Counted from the first letter of the stretch, positions 7,961 through 16,973 are shown. The stretch is 64,000 bases of DNA from Sphingomonas sp. G-3-2-10 (GCF_012927115.1 NZ_JABBFY010000001.1:2170001-2234000), one strand, 5' to 3'. The notes: generated by a model from the letters alone, not told the origin. Translations and numbers: made by a program.

Positions 7961-9151
7961 ATGGAGCCCACGCCCGACCAGCCCAGCGCCGAATTCCGTC
8001 TCGTCTGCGCCGCGTGCCGCTGGCCGCGCGCGGCAGGCGATGTTGCGGTGCGCGAAGCCGCTTCGGTCCCTGGCATCGACTGGGATCGCGTCGCGCGGAT
8101 CATCCGCCGCCATCGCGTCTGGGGTCTGGCCGCCGACGCGTTCCGCTCCGCCGGCATCGCCCTGCCGCTGACGCTGGACAAGCGGCTGTCCGAACGCGCC
8201 GGCCAGATCGCGCGGCAAAATCTGAGCGCAGCGGCCGAAACGCGCCGCCTCGGCGGGATCCTAGACGCAGCCGGGATCGACTGGATCACCTTCAAGGGGC
8301 TTCCCCTCGCGATCCAGGGCTATGGCACCCTCGCGGTGAAGTCCGCGAACGACATCGATATCCTTGTCGCCGCCGATGACGCTGCCCCCGCCGCCGCCTT
8401 GCTGCGCGAGGCAGGCTATCAACGCTTCAGCCCCGGCCCCGAGATCAGCGACGATCAGGTCGCGGCATGGATGCAGGTGTCGAAGGAATCGGGCTGGCGG
8501 CACCCCGCCAACGGGCTGATCGTCGAACTGCACAGCCGCCTGCTCCAGAACCCCGGCCTGCTGCCCGAAGCCGCGCTGAGCGCGCCGCGCAAGCGCATCG
8601 CCATCGCGCGCGGCATCGAAGTGCCGACGATGGGCGACGAGCTGATGTTCCCCTATCTCTTCGCCCACGGCGCCCATCATGGCTGGTTCCGGCTCAAATG
8701 GCTGGCGGATCTGAACGCGATGCTGGTCGCCGATCCTGCGGGGCCCGAGGCACGCTATCGCGAAGCGAAGGCGCTCGGCGTGGGCCGCTGCGCGGCGCAG
8801 GGTCTGTTGCTGGCGCACGAGATGCTCGGCCTCGATCTGCCCCCGGCCCTGGTGAAGGAATTGCGCGCCGATCGGGCGCACCGGCGGCTGGTCAATGTTG
8901 CGAAAGCCTGTCTGGGCGGGAAGTTCGAGGACGTCGAGCATGCCAGCCCGACGGCGCGGACGATGCTGCCGGTGCTCGCCGCGGGACTGCTGCTGCGCCG
9001 CGGCCTGGGGTACAAGCTCAGCGAGTTGGGGGCGCTGGCCGCCAATCCCGTGGATCGCGCGTCCGGGCGGCTGCCCAAGGGGCTGGCTTTCCTCTATCCG
9101 GTGCTGGGTGGCGTGCGGTGGAGCCGCAGGATGCTGGGGAGAGGAAAATGA
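7961..9151 (+). CDS. uncharacterised nucleotidyltransferase family protein (PF14907 type), copy 1
   Basis: A 396-residue soluble protein of the uncharacterised nucleotidyltransferase family. The core motif is FKGLPLA near residue 111 followed by SANDIDILV (129-136), the Asp-x-Asp pair expected to bind the metal-nucleotide. The rest is helical. The start at 7961 is chosen since AGGTGG lies 4 nt upstream and the upstream frame consists of repeats. The stop overlaps the MHS transporter start (ATGA), so they are co-translated. A second family member ends the PqqD/HPr-kinase-like cassette near 39 kb, with the same LKG...DLDILV layout. The reaction and substrate are unknown; family members occur in peptide-tailoring and exopolysaccharide clusters. 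Confidence 0.75.
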   Translation: MEPTPDQPSAEFRLVCAACRWPRAAGDVAVREAASVPGIDWDRVARIIRRHRVWGLAADAFRSAGIALPLTLDKRLSERAGQIARQNLSAAAETRRLGGILDAAGIDWITFKGLPLAIQGYGTLAVKSANDIDILVAADDAAPAAALLREAGYQRFSPGPEISDDQVAAWMQVSKESGWRHPANGLIVELHSRLLQNPGLLPEAALSAPRKRIAIARGIEVPTMGDELMFPYLFAHGAHHGWFRLKWLADLNAMLVADPAGPEARYREAKALGVGRCAAQGLLLAHEMLGLDLPPALVKELRADRAHRRLVNVAKACLGGKFEDVEHASPTARTMLPVLAAGLLLRRGLGYKLSELGALAANPVDRASGRLPKGLAFLYPVLGGVRWSRRMLGRGK

Positions 9152-10416
9152 GCGAGAGCAAGCGGATCAAGTCGATCCTGGGCGGTTCGGCCGGCAATCT
9201 GGTCGAATGGTATGACTGGTATGCCTATGCTGCCTTCACTGCCTATCTCGCCCCGCATTATTTTCCCAAGGGCGATCCGGTCGCGACCCAGCTGAACGCA
9301 TGGGCGATCTTCGCCGTCGGCTTCTTCATGCGGCCGATCGGCGGCTGGCTGATGGGCGTCTATGGCGACCGGCACGGGCGCAAGGCGGGTCTCACCCTGT
9401 CGGTAACGTTGATGTGCCTCGGTTCGCTGATGATCGCGGTGACGCCCAGCTACGAGGCGATCGGCGCCTGGGCCACTGTCTCGCTGGTCGCCGCCCGGCT
9501 GATCCAGGGCCTGTCGCTCGGGGGCGAATATGGCGCCAGCGCCACCTATCTTTCCGAAATGGCGGGCAAGCAGCGGCGCGGCTTCTTCTCCAGCTTCCAG
9601 TACGTCACGCTGATCTCGGGCCAGTTGATCGCCCTATGCGTGCTCATCCTGCTCCAGAGCGTGCTGGCGAAGGAAGACCTTGCCGAATGGGGCTGGCGTC
9701 TCCCGTTCCTGATCGGCGCGGCGCTCGCGGTGATCGTCTTCTGGCTGCGTCGCAACCTCCCCGAGACCGAAAGTTTCGACAAGCGCGAGGCGGGCAAGAA
9801 GTCGAGCTTCGGCGCGCTGTTCCGCGAGCATCCGCGCGAAGCCGCAGTGGTGATGCTGCTCACCGCGGGCGGCACCCTCGCCTTCTACGCTTACTCGATC
9901 TACCTGCTGACCTTCCTCAGCAACACCAGTGGCTTCAGCAAGGAAGTCTCGACCCAGATCAATGCGGGAGCGTTGCTGGTCTTCATGTGCCTCCAGCCTT
10001 TGGCCGGCGCCTTGTCGGACCGGATCGGGCGCAAGCCGCTGATGGTCGGATTCGGCGTGCTGGGCGTGCTGCTGACCTGGCCGATCTTCACTGCGCTGGA
10101 GACGGTGGACAGCCCGGTGATGGCATTCCTCATCATGACCGGCGCGCTGGTGATCGTCACCGGCTACACCTCGATCAACGCGGTGGTGAAGGCCGAACTG
10201 TTCCCGGCGCATATCCGCACGCTGGGCGTTGCCCTGCCCTATGCGCTGGCCAACGCGATCTTCGGCGGCACCGCGCCTGCGGTTGCGCTGAAGTTCAAGG
10301 AATGGGGCTGGGAACGCGGCTTCTATCTATATGTCACCGCGATGATCGCGATCTCGCTGGTGACCTATCTGAAGATGCGCGACACGCGCGAGCATTCGAA
10401 GATACTGGAGGATTGA
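9148..10416 (+). CDS. MHS-family (metabolite:H+ symporter) MFS transporter
   Basis: A 422-residue transporter with twelve predicted helices. The opening GNLVEWYDWYAYAAF, the loop DRHGRKAGL and the segment LIQGLSLGGEYG mark the metabolite:H+ symporter branch of the major facilitator superfamily, which takes up dicarboxylates such as 2-oxoglutarate, citrate or shikimate, as well as betaines, with protons. The substrate cannot be set from sequence; KgtP-like is the closest general pattern. It overlaps the nucleotidyltransferase gene by four bases and has GAGGAAA just before its ATG. It is followed by a convergent intergenic region with repeats. Confidence 0.85.
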   Translation: MSESKRIKSILGGSAGNLVEWYDWYAYAAFTAYLAPHYFPKGDPVATQLNAWAIFAVGFFMRPIGGWLMGVYGDRHGRKAGLTLSVTLMCLGSLMIAVTPSYEAIGAWATVSLVAARLIQGLSLGGEYGASATYLSEMAGKQRRGFFSSFQYVTLISGQLIALCVLILLQSVLAKEDLAEWGWRLPFLIGAALAVIVFWLRRNLPETESFDKREAGKKSSFGALFREHPREAAVVMLLTAGGTLAFYAYSIYLLTFLSNTSGFSKEVSTQINAGALLVFMCLQPLAGALSDRIGRKPLMVGFGVLGVLLTWPIFTALETVDSPVMAFLIMTGALVIVTGYTSINAVVKAELFPAHIRTLGVALPYALANAIFGGTAPAVALKFKEWGWERGFYLYVTAMIAISLVTYLKMRDTREHSKILED

Positions 10417-10442
10417 TTCCTTCCCTCTTCGGTCGGTATCTC

Positions 10443-10515
10443 AGCGAAAGCTGGCATCTGGAGCTACCAAGGAGAAGGCGTGCGGCTTGAGATTCCAGCT
10501 TTCGCCGGAATCACG
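10443..10515. repeat. REP-like palindromic element
   Basis: The arms GCGAAAGCTGG (left) and CCAGCTTTCGC (right, near 10496) form a perfect inverted repeat separated by about 40 nt. The right half, GAGATTCCAGCTTTCGCCGG, resembles a palindromic element that I recall as frequent between sphingomonad genes. It sits just past the transporter stop codon. Confidence 0.5.
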
Positions 10516-10519
10516 GCCA

Positions 10520-10691
10520 AGGCTTGAAATGTTGGATTTCGCCTGCTTGGTTCAATGGGCGGGAAACCCAAATCCGGCCGCTCTTTGAACGCTTGAATGC
10601 CACCCGCAGCGGCGCCCCTCACCGCACCGGCGCGTGACCATTTCCCCTCACGATAAGGTCACGATTGGAGAGAGTTCCCTGACCTTATCGC
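10520..10691 (-). repeat. two-hairpin intergenic element, copy A (possible structured RNA)
   Basis: Read on the minus strand, this element begins 16 nt after the stop of the receiver gene. Hairpin 1 has an 11-bp stem (CGATAAGGTCA / TGACCTTATCG) with an 18-nt loop. A variable middle follows, then hairpin 2 closed by GTTCAA / TTGAAC, then the conserved tail GAAATCCAACATT and CAAGCCT. A diverged copy lies at 25974-26129 on the plus strand. The blocks CGTGACCTTATC, GTTCAAAGAGCGGCC, GAACCAAGCAG and GAAATCCAACATT are identical in both, while stems and loops between them differ. That pattern suggests a folded RNA or a small mobile repeat. Confidence 0.6.
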
Positions 10692-10706
10692 AGCCCGGGC
10701 CGGTCT

Positions 10707-11096
10707 TTAGAGAATCATGCCCCCGCCGCCGCGGATCGCCAGCACGCGGCCGATCGAATCGAACAGCGCGTCCATCGCCACCGGCTTGAACAGCACATCG
10801 TCGGCGCCTGCTTCCAGGCAACGCTCGCGCAGGTCGGCGCCGCTGTCGGCGGTGACCACGATCACCGGCAGGTTCGCCTTCTCGTCCGGACGCGCCCGGA
10901 TGTGACGGATCGCTTCGATGCCGTCCATGCCGGGCATCCGCAGGTCCATCAGGATCACGTCGAATTCTTCATATTCGATACGCGCAAGACCTTCCTCGGC
11001 GAGACCGGCTTCCGCCATCGTCGCACCGGCCACGTCCAGCATGTCCTTCACGACCCGACGGTTCATCGGATCGTCCTCGATGAAGAGGATATTCAT
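10707..11096 (-). CDS. single-domain response regulator
   Basis: A 129-residue CheY-like receiver with no output domain. It has the acidic cluster FIEDDP (residues 5-10), phosphoacceptor Asp51 in LMDLRMPGMDG, Thr in VVTADSG and Lys in VLFKPVAM. ATG at 11096 is chosen because it begins directly with the receiver fold and AGAGG lies 9 nt before it; an upstream in-frame codon would add eight residues. It sits 66 nt downstream of the TPR hybrid kinase and should be its phosphorylation partner, perhaps standing in for that kinase's degraded C-terminal receiver. Such regulators act by protein contacts or as phosphorelay steps. Confidence 0.9.
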   Translation of the reverse strand: MNILFIEDDPMNRRVVKDMLDVAGATMAEAGLAEEGLARIEYEEFDVILMDLRMPGMDGIEAIRHIRARPDEKANLPVIVVTADSGADLRERCLEAGADDVLFKPVAMDALFDSIGRVLAIRGGGGMIL

Positions 11097-11162
11097 TCGT
11101 TGCAGCCTCTTGCGGGCCAATAAAATTGAGCGACCGTCATCATTTCGTGCCCCGCTATCGTC

Positions 11163-13625
11163 TCAAGCCGCGCGCGAAACAAGCGGCCCGGAGCCCGGTT
11201 TGTCCGAATTTTCTTCAGCCTGCTGGGTGATCGCCTCCACCAGCGCGGCACCCGCCACAGGCTTTTCAATGACTTGCCCGACATTACTGCCTTTCAGAGA
11301 GGTCATTACGGCTTCATCCGGCTTCATCCACAAAATCGCACTCGAAGCGCCCGCTTCGCTCGCCGCAGCCGAAAGCGCGGCCAGAACGCCGAACGGATCG
11401 TCGCCGGCGGCCTTCAGCGTGCTCTCGTCGATCAGCAACCGGGTAGCGCCACCGGCCTTCAGCGCCTCCAGCGCTTCGTCGGGGGTGGCGAGGAATTTCA
11501 GTGCGCCGACGCGCGGTTCGAACAGGGTCTTGAGCATCGAACGTGCAATCGGATTGCGGTCGAGGATCAGCATCGTGCCCGTCGCGCCGCTGGACGCCTC
11601 GGCTTCCGGCGCTTCCGCATGGACCAGCGGCAGATCGACGGTGAAGGCCGATCCGCTGCCCTCTGCTCCGTCCACGGCAATGTCGCCGCCCATCGCGCGC
11701 GCAAGGTTGCGGCAGATGGTCAGGCCCAGACCCGTACCGCCGAATTTCCGCGTAGTGCCCGAATCGGCCTGCTTGAACGATTCGAAGATTTCGTCGCGCT
11801 TCTCGGCGGGGATGCCGATGCCGGTATCGGTGATGACCAGCTTCAACCGCTGCGATTCGCCTTCGCCCGCCGCCGTCGCACGGACGCTGACGCCTCCGGC
11901 CTCGGTAAACTTGATCGCGTTCGACAGCAGGTTGAACACGATCTGGCGCAGGCGGCCCGCGTCGCTGACGATCCAGCGCGGCGCGTCTTCCAGATGGAGG
12001 TTGAAGGCGAGGCCCTTGGCGCGCGCCTGCTCCTCCCACATCCGCGTGACGTCCTTCAGCGTCGCGCAAAGGTCCATCGGCGCGGCGTCGACGGTCAAAT
12101 TGCCCGTCTCCATCTTGGCCACGTCGAGGATATCGTCGACCAGGCTGCGCATCGTCATGCCCGCGCCATGCACGATGCCGATCCGGTCGCGAACCGAAGG
12201 ATCGAGCTTCTGGTCGTGCAGCATCACCTGCGTCATGCCCAGAATGCCGTTCAGCGGGGTGCGAATCTCGTGACTGGTCGTCGCGAGGAATTCGGTCTTG
12301 GCCTTCAGCGCCTTTTCGAGCGCGACGTTGGTCTCGCCCAGCACGATGTTGGCGTCGCGCACCTGGTTGCGGCTGCGGCGGATATTGATCAGGCCCCACG
12401 CCAGTGCAGCCATCACGACCAGGAAGGCAGCGCCGATGCTGAGGAACAGGGTGCGCTGGAATTCGGCAGTGCGGCGTTCCTGCACGGCCTGCATCTCGGC
12501 GATACGCGCCTTCTGGCCTTCCGAATCGAATTCGGCGGAACTGATCGCGGAGTTGAACGAGGTCGCAACCCTGGTCGCTTCGTCATCGAGGCGGCGGAAT
12601 GCCTCGAGATGCTGCAGCGCCAGATTGATCTCGCCGGTCTTCTCGAAAATCTTGTAGGCGTAGAGATGCGCCTCGCGGAAGGTCGAGGTGGTCTTGGTCA
12701 GGTCGAGACCCTGAAAGGCCTCCACGATCAGCGCCCGCGCGCGGACGGGATCGCCGCGCTCCATCGCCACGCTGGCGGCGGTGCCCAGCAATTGCTGGCG
12801 GAAACTCTTCGCGTCCTCGCCCTTGGCAAGCGAGAAGCCCCGCGCAAGCGTCGCTTCGGCATCGTCGAGCTGCCCCGCCTCGAGCTGCGCCCGCGCGATG
12901 TTGCCGAGGATGCGCGCCTCGAGCAGTGGCTTGCCCATCTGCCGCGCGATCTCCAGCGCCTTGCCATATTCGGCGATCGCGCCCGAATATTTCTCCGCCG
13001 CGAGCAGCATGTTGCCGCGGCTGTTGTGCAGCGTGAGCGACAGCGACGGGTCGCCATTATACGCCGCAGCGGCCTGACCATAATAATCGGCCGCACGATC
13101 GAACCCACGAGCGGCGGAATAGAGGCTGCCGAGATAATGGAAGGCAAGCGCCACGCTGCGCGGCTCCTTGAGCCGATCGAAGATGCGATAGGCCTCCTGA
13201 TAGCTGCGGAGCGCCGCCGCCGCCTGCCCGTCGTCCATCTGGAGCGAGCCGAGCGACAGGAGCAGGTCCCCGCGCAGCTTGATCGTCATGCCCTGGGTAT
13301 CGCGCAGCGTCTGGGCGATGATCGGCCGCGCCTTGTCGACCTGGTTCTGCCGCAAATAGCCTTCGCTGATCAGCCAGCGCGCAGTGGCGATCGCGATGGT
13401 CCGCTGCTGCCCCTCGGGCAGGCGGCGCGCCAGCACCTCGGCATCGGCGGCGAGCTTCAGGCCCTGTTGCGGATCGGAGACCATCGTCGTCCGCGCGCGA
13501 TCCAGCGCGACATCGACGGGCGACTTGGGCTGGGTCACGGCAGTCACCTGCGCGACGGCAGAGGCCGCCGGAAGGCAGCACAGAAGCGCGAGGAACGCGG
13601 TCAGAAGGCGAAAGGACGCACGCAT
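11163..13625 (-). CDS. TPR-containing hybrid sensor histidine kinase with degraded receiver
   Basis: An 820-residue kinase. A signal peptide (1-25) leads into a periplasmic helical-repeat region (about 35-385, TPR-like), one membrane helix (393-414), a phosphoacceptor domain with His452 in TTSHEIRTPLNGIL, and an ATPase domain (about 560-690) with NLLSNAIKFT, DTGIGIP and GTGLGL. The C-terminal 120 residues look like a receiver, but the acidic pair is DRN rather than DD, so it may not be phosphorylated. ATG at 13625 is preferred because it starts the signal peptide; a GTG at 13643 is in frame. Its partner is probably the receiver gene downstream. TPR sensor regions usually bind proteins or peptides. 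Confidence 0.88.
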   Translation of the reverse strand: MRASFRLLTAFLALLCCLPAASAVAQVTAVTQPKSPVDVALDRARTTMVSDPQQGLKLAADAEVLARRLPEGQQRTIAIATARWLISEGYLRQNQVDKARPIIAQTLRDTQGMTIKLRGDLLLSLGSLQMDDGQAAAALRSYQEAYRIFDRLKEPRSVALAFHYLGSLYSAARGFDRAADYYGQAAAAYNGDPSLSLTLHNSRGNMLLAAEKYSGAIAEYGKALEIARQMGKPLLEARILGNIARAQLEAGQLDDAEATLARGFSLAKGEDAKSFRQQLLGTAASVAMERGDPVRARALIVEAFQGLDLTKTTSTFREAHLYAYKIFEKTGEINLALQHLEAFRRLDDEATRVATSFNSAISSAEFDSEGQKARIAEMQAVQERRTAEFQRTLFLSIGAAFLVVMAALAWGLINIRRSRNQVRDANIVLGETNVALEKALKAKTEFLATTSHEIRTPLNGILGMTQVMLHDQKLDPSVRDRIGIVHGAGMTMRSLVDDILDVAKMETGNLTVDAAPMDLCATLKDVTRMWEEQARAKGLAFNLHLEDAPRWIVSDAGRLRQIVFNLLSNAIKFTEAGGVSVRATAAGEGESQRLKLVITDTGIGIPAEKRDEIFESFKQADSGTTRKFGGTGLGLTICRNLARAMGGDIAVDGAEGSGSAFTVDLPLVHAEAPEAEASSGATGTMLILDRNPIARSMLKTLFEPRVGALKFLATPDEALEALKAGGATRLLIDESTLKAAGDDPFGVLAALSAAASEAGASSAILWMKPDEAVMTSLKGSNVGQVIEKPVAGAALVEAITQQAEENSDKPGSGPLVSRAA

Positions 13626-13679
13626 TGTCGCGTCAGTCTGCACAAGGTTAATTAAGACCGCCCTAAGGCGCGCCTCCGA

Positions 13680-15128
13680 TCAGGCCCGTTTCCAGAAACT
13701 TTCGGGCCGGATGAACGACGCATTCCCGCCCGTGCCGGAGAAATAGCTGTCGTCGGCGAGGAACTGGCGGAACGCATCGAAGCCCAGCGGGCGCGAAATC
13801 AGGAAGCCCTGCACCATGTCGCAGCCCATCACGCTGAGCAGCGCCAGCGCCGAGGGCGTCTCGACGCCCTCCGCCACCACTTCCATCTCCAGCGCATGGG
13901 CCAGATCGATGGTCGAACGGACGATCAGCGGATCGCGATTGCTGCTGGTCAGCTGCATCACGAACATCTTGTCGATCTTCAGCTCCTTCGCGGGGAGCTG
14001 CTTGAGATAGGCCAGCGACGAGAGGCCCGCGCCATAATCGTCGATCGCCAGCGTCACGCCGATCTCCGCGAAGCGATTGAGGTGCCGGATCGCGCTTTCC
14101 GGATCGCGGATCACCGCGGTTTCGGTAATCTCGAACCCGATCTTCGCTTCGCTGTTGCTCACGATCTCGCACGCTTCCTCGACGAACGCCTTGTCCGCCA
14201 GCAGCACGCCGGAGATGTTGATGAACAGCGTCAAATCCTGGCCGTCGCCCGCCAGCGTGCGCTGATCGGCGATCACCTGGCGCAGCGTCCACAGGGTCAG
14301 CGCGGAGATTTCGCCCGCCTGTTCGGCCACCGAGATGAAGTCGCTCGGCAGGATCAGCCCGCGCACCGGATGTTCCCAGCGCACCAGCGCCTCAGCCGAG
14401 GAAATCTCCTGCCGGCGGACATGCACCTTGGGCTGATATTGCAGGAACATCTCGCCCGCGGCCATCGCCCGGGGGAGTTCTCGCATCAGGGTCAGCTTGT
14501 CGAAGGCAAGATCGGCCCGCGACAGATCGAGCATGACGACTCGATTCTCAGCATGCGCCTGTTCGAGCGCCGATTCGGCCGCTTCGGCCAGCCGCACCTC
14601 GTCGCTTTCGCTGCATGGCGCCGCCGCGATGCCGAATTGCAGGTTGAGCTGGTAAAATTCGCCGTCGAGGTCGACCGGCTTCTGGAAGGCCGACCGGACC
14701 CGGTCGACATCCGCAGCGGCGGCTTCGCAGCTGTCGCGTTCGAAGGCGATCTCGATGGTCGACCGCGCGGCAGTGCCGATTCGGACATGCGGACACAATT
14801 CGGTGATCCGGTCCGCAACGTCGAATGCCAGCTTGTCGGCCCGGGGACGCCCCAGGTGCCGGCGCAAGGTGGTGAAATTGTCGATCTGGCAAAGCACCAG
14901 AATCCGCCAGAAACGCCCTTCCGGACGGCGATCGCCCCGGCCCGAATGCGCGTCGGGCGACCGTTTCGGAGCATTGCGGACGAAAGGCGCTTCAGCCTTG
15001 CGCCGCCGTCGTCCGGACAAGTTGCCGTTCGCCGGCACGGGTGTCCGTCCCTCGCTCACGCCAGGGGCCGCCGTGGCGGGGAGAGGCGTTCCCGTGGGGA
15101 ACGCTGGAGGCTCTATCCTTGCCGACAT
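13680..15128 (-). CDS. EAL-domain cyclic-di-GMP phosphodiesterase with degenerate GGDEF domain
   Basis: A 482-residue cytoplasmic protein. After a basic, Pro-rich N-terminus (1-70) comes a GGDEF-like fold (about 72-205) in which the active-site motif is replaced by RSTIEIAF, so it cannot make cyclic di-GMP. The EAL domain (about 220-470) keeps the residues needed for hydrolysis: EALVRW, Asn in [28 protein letters not shown] and QGFLIS. It should therefore lower cyclic di-GMP, favouring motility over matrix production. It is 54 nt upstream of the hybrid kinase on the same strand and may share its control. The ATG at 15128 has only a weak ribosome site. Confidence 0.9.
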   Translation of the reverse strand: MSARIEPPAFPTGTPLPATAAPGVSEGRTPVPANGNLSGRRRRKAEAPFVRNAPKRSPDAHSGRGDRRPEGRFWRILVLCQIDNFTTLRRHLGRPRADKLAFDVADRITELCPHVRIGTAARSTIEIAFERDSCEAAAADVDRVRSAFQKPVDLDGEFYQLNLQFGIAAAPCSESDEVRLAEAAESALEQAHAENRVVMLDLSRADLAFDKLTLMRELPRAMAAGEMFLQYQPKVHVRRQEISSAEALVRWEHPVRGLILPSDFISVAEQAGEISALTLWTLRQVIADQRTLAGDGQDLTLFINISGVLLADKAFVEEACEIVSNSEAKIGFEITETAVIRDPESAIRHLNRFAEIGVTLAIDDYGAGLSSLAYLKQLPAKELKIDKMFVMQLTSSNRDPLIVRSTIDLAHALEMEVVAEGVETPSALALLSVMGCDMVQGFLISRPLGFDAFRQFLADDSYFSGTGGNASFIRPESFWKRA

Positions 15129-15299
15129 CTATGCCGCGTCTAGCCCTTTACCCTTGAAGGAAGGGTTAAGCGAACGGTTGCCGAGAAGCCGTTTCAGACC
15201 CTGACAGCGCTATCATTCCGCAGAAATCCGTATTGATTCATCGTTAAATTCCCATTAACCAACGAATCGCGCACCAGTGCGCACCGATGGGAGACTAAA

Positions 15300-15362
15300 A
15301 TGTTCTTGTTTGAGCTTCTTTTCCGCGACGGCGTTGGCGGCGACGAAATTCGCCCCTTGTAA
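15300..15362 (+). CDS. 20-residue ORF inside the structured transcript (possible leader peptide)
   Basis: ATG at 15300 has a good ribosome site (GGGAG, 6-nt spacing) and opens a 20-codon frame reading MFLFELLFRDGVGGDEIRPL, then TAA. The N-terminal half is hydrophobic. It ends just before the stem-loop at 15377. It matches no family I know, and length gives no coding statistics, so it may be chance; the strong ribosome site and the terminator 75 nt later are the reasons to list it. Confidence 0.35.
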   Translation: MFLFELLFRDGVGGDEIRPL

Positions 15363-15435
15363 GCCGATTGCTACTGCCGGGCCGGCGGTGGAGTGTCTTC
15401 ATCATGAAGACATGCTGATCGGCCCGGACGGTTTC

Positions 15436-15466
15436 AAAAGCCGCGGGGTCTCCCTGCGGCTTTTTT
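15436..15466 (+). terminator. Rho-independent terminator
   Basis: AAAGCCGC and GCGGCTTT pair, with GGG/CCC inside, and six T residues follow (15461-15466). This is the clearest intrinsic terminator in the first 20 kb and closes the short transcript ahead of ugd. Confidence 0.85.
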
Positions 15467-15639
15467 GATTCCTGTTAGATTCGCGATGCTTGGATCGTTT
15501 CTTTGACGATATGATCGGCGCCGGGCTTCGCCCCATCCCGCAATTTTCAACGCCGTCATTCGAGCGCCATGATCTTGCCCTAGCCGGTGAGGGCGCTAAG
15601 GCGTGAACCAAACCAATCCAGAACATCGGGGGATTTGCA

Positions 15640-16950
15640 TTGCGTATCGCGATGATCGGCACCGGCTATGTTGGACTCGTCTCGGGTGCCTGCTTCTCTG
15701 ACTTCGGGCACGACGTGGTCTGCGTCGACAAGGATGCGCGCAAGATCGAGCTGCTTCACCAGAATGTGATGCCGATTTACGAGCCGGGCCTGGCCGAACT
15801 GGTCGCTTCGAACGTGAAGGCCGGCCGCCTTCACTTCACCACCGATCTCGCTGAAGGCGTCAAGGATGCCGACGCGGTATTCATCGCCGTCGGCACGCCC
15901 AGCCGCCGCGGCGACGGCCATGCCGACCTGACCTATGTCTATGCCGCCGCGCAGGAAGTCGCGGAGAACCTGACCAAGGCCAGCGTGATCGTCACCAAGT
16001 CGACCGTGCCGGTGGGCACCGGCGACGAAGTCGAGCGCATCATGAACGAGTTCGCGCCGGGCAAGGGCGCGATGGTCGTCTCCAATCCGGAATTCCTGCG
16101 CGAAGGCGCGGCGATCGAGGACTTCAAGCGCCCCGACCGCATCGTCGTCGGCGCCGAGGAAGAGGCCGCCCGCGAAGTGATGCGCGCCATCTATCGCCCG
16201 CTCTCGCTCAACCAGTCGGCCCCGCTGCTGTTCGTCGGCCGCCGCACGTCGGAGTTGATCAAATACGCCGCGAACGCGTTCCTCGCGGTCAAGATCACCT
16301 TCATCAACGAGATTGCGGACCTGTGCGAACAGGTCGGCGCGAACGTGCAGGAAGTGTCGCGCGGCATCGGTATGGACAACCGCATCGGTTCCAAGTTCCT
16401 CCATGCCGGCCCCGGCTATGGCGGATCGTGCTTCCCCAAGGACACGCTGGCGCTGATGAAGACCGCCGACGACAATGATACGCCGCTGCGTATCGTCGAG
16501 GCGACCGTGCAGGTGAACGACGCCCGCAAGCGCGCGATGGGCCGCAAGGTCATCAAGGCGATGGGCGGCGACGTGCGCGGCAAGACCGTCGCGATCCTCG
16601 GCCTCACCTTCAAGCCCAACACCGACGACATGCGCGACGCGCCGTCGATCGCGGTGATCCAGGCGCTGCAGGACGCCGGCGCGACGATCAAGGCCTATGA
16701 TCCCGAAGGTGTCGAGCAGGCCAGCAAGATGCTGACCGATGTCGAGTTCTCGGAAAATCCCTACGCAGCCGCCGACGGGGCCGATGCGCTGGTGATCGTG
16801 ACCGAATGGGACGAATTCCGCGCGCTCGACCTGGGCCGGATGAAGTCGATCCTGAAGGCGCCGCTGCTGGTGGATCTGCGCAACATCTATCCGCCGGAAG
16901 AGGCGGCGCGGGCTGGGTTCACGCTGGTCGGCGTGGGGCGCGGGGCCTAA
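15640..16950 (+). CDS. ugd: UDP-glucose 6-dehydrogenase
   Basis: Oxidises UDP-glucose to UDP-glucuronate with two NAD+, supplying an acidic sugar for exopolysaccharide. The 436 residues show the Rossmann start IAMIGTGYVGLVSG, the family motif GTPSRRGDG, and the catalytic Cys264 in GGSCFPKD; length is normal. The start is TTG at 15640, supported by GGGGGA 7 nt upstream and by the family N-terminus beginning exactly there. It is transcribed alone, with an intrinsic terminator right behind it. The sugar transferase, rfbA-rfbB and the WlbA-like gene in this window use or modify related sugar nucleotides. Confidence 0.95.
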   Translation: MRIAMIGTGYVGLVSGACFSDFGHDVVCVDKDARKIELLHQNVMPIYEPGLAELVASNVKAGRLHFTTDLAEGVKDADAVFIAVGTPSRRGDGHADLTYVYAAAQEVAENLTKASVIVTKSTVPVGTGDEVERIMNEFAPGKGAMVVSNPEFLREGAAIEDFKRPDRIVVGAEEEAAREVMRAIYRPLSLNQSAPLLFVGRRTSELIKYAANAFLAVKITFINEIADLCEQVGANVQEVSRGIGMDNRIGSKFLHAGPGYGGSCFPKDTLALMKTADDNDTPLRIVEATVQVNDARKRAMGRKVIKAMGGDVRGKTVAILGLTFKPNTDDMRDAPSIAVIQALQDAGATIKAYDPEGVEQASKMLTDVEFSENPYAAADGADALVIVTEWDEFRALDLGRMKSILKAPLLVDLRNIYPPEEAARAGFTLVGVGRGA

Positions 16951-16973
16951 CCTTCCCGAGCGAGGCGAGATTG

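Larger units (their letters stand above)
15250..15466 (+). ncRNA. short structured transcript with intrinsic terminator (candidate sRNA or leader)
   Basis: The stretch between the EAL gene and ugd looks like an independent short transcript. It has AT-rich promoter-like sequence around 15232-15260, a palindrome GCGCACCAGTGCGC (15269-15282), a tiny ORF (15300-15362), a two-level stem (outer CCGGGCCG 15377-15384 with CGGCCCGG 15420-15427, inner TGTCTTCA with TGAAGACA), and a strong terminator at 15436-15466. The start point is a guess. It could be an sRNA, a small mRNA or a leader. The 170 nt between the terminator and ugd show nothing further. Confidence 0.45.

Noticed and set aside
11274..13655. 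793-codon plus-strand open frame opposite the TPR hybrid kinase
   Set aside because: High-GC mirror frame: Arg/Gln/Asp-rich translation with no domain, exactly antisense to a clear kinase.
15277..15468. 63-codon open frame across the short transcript before ugd
   Set aside because: It runs through both arms of the stem and the terminator and starts at a GTG without a ribosome site; the 20-codon frame fits better.
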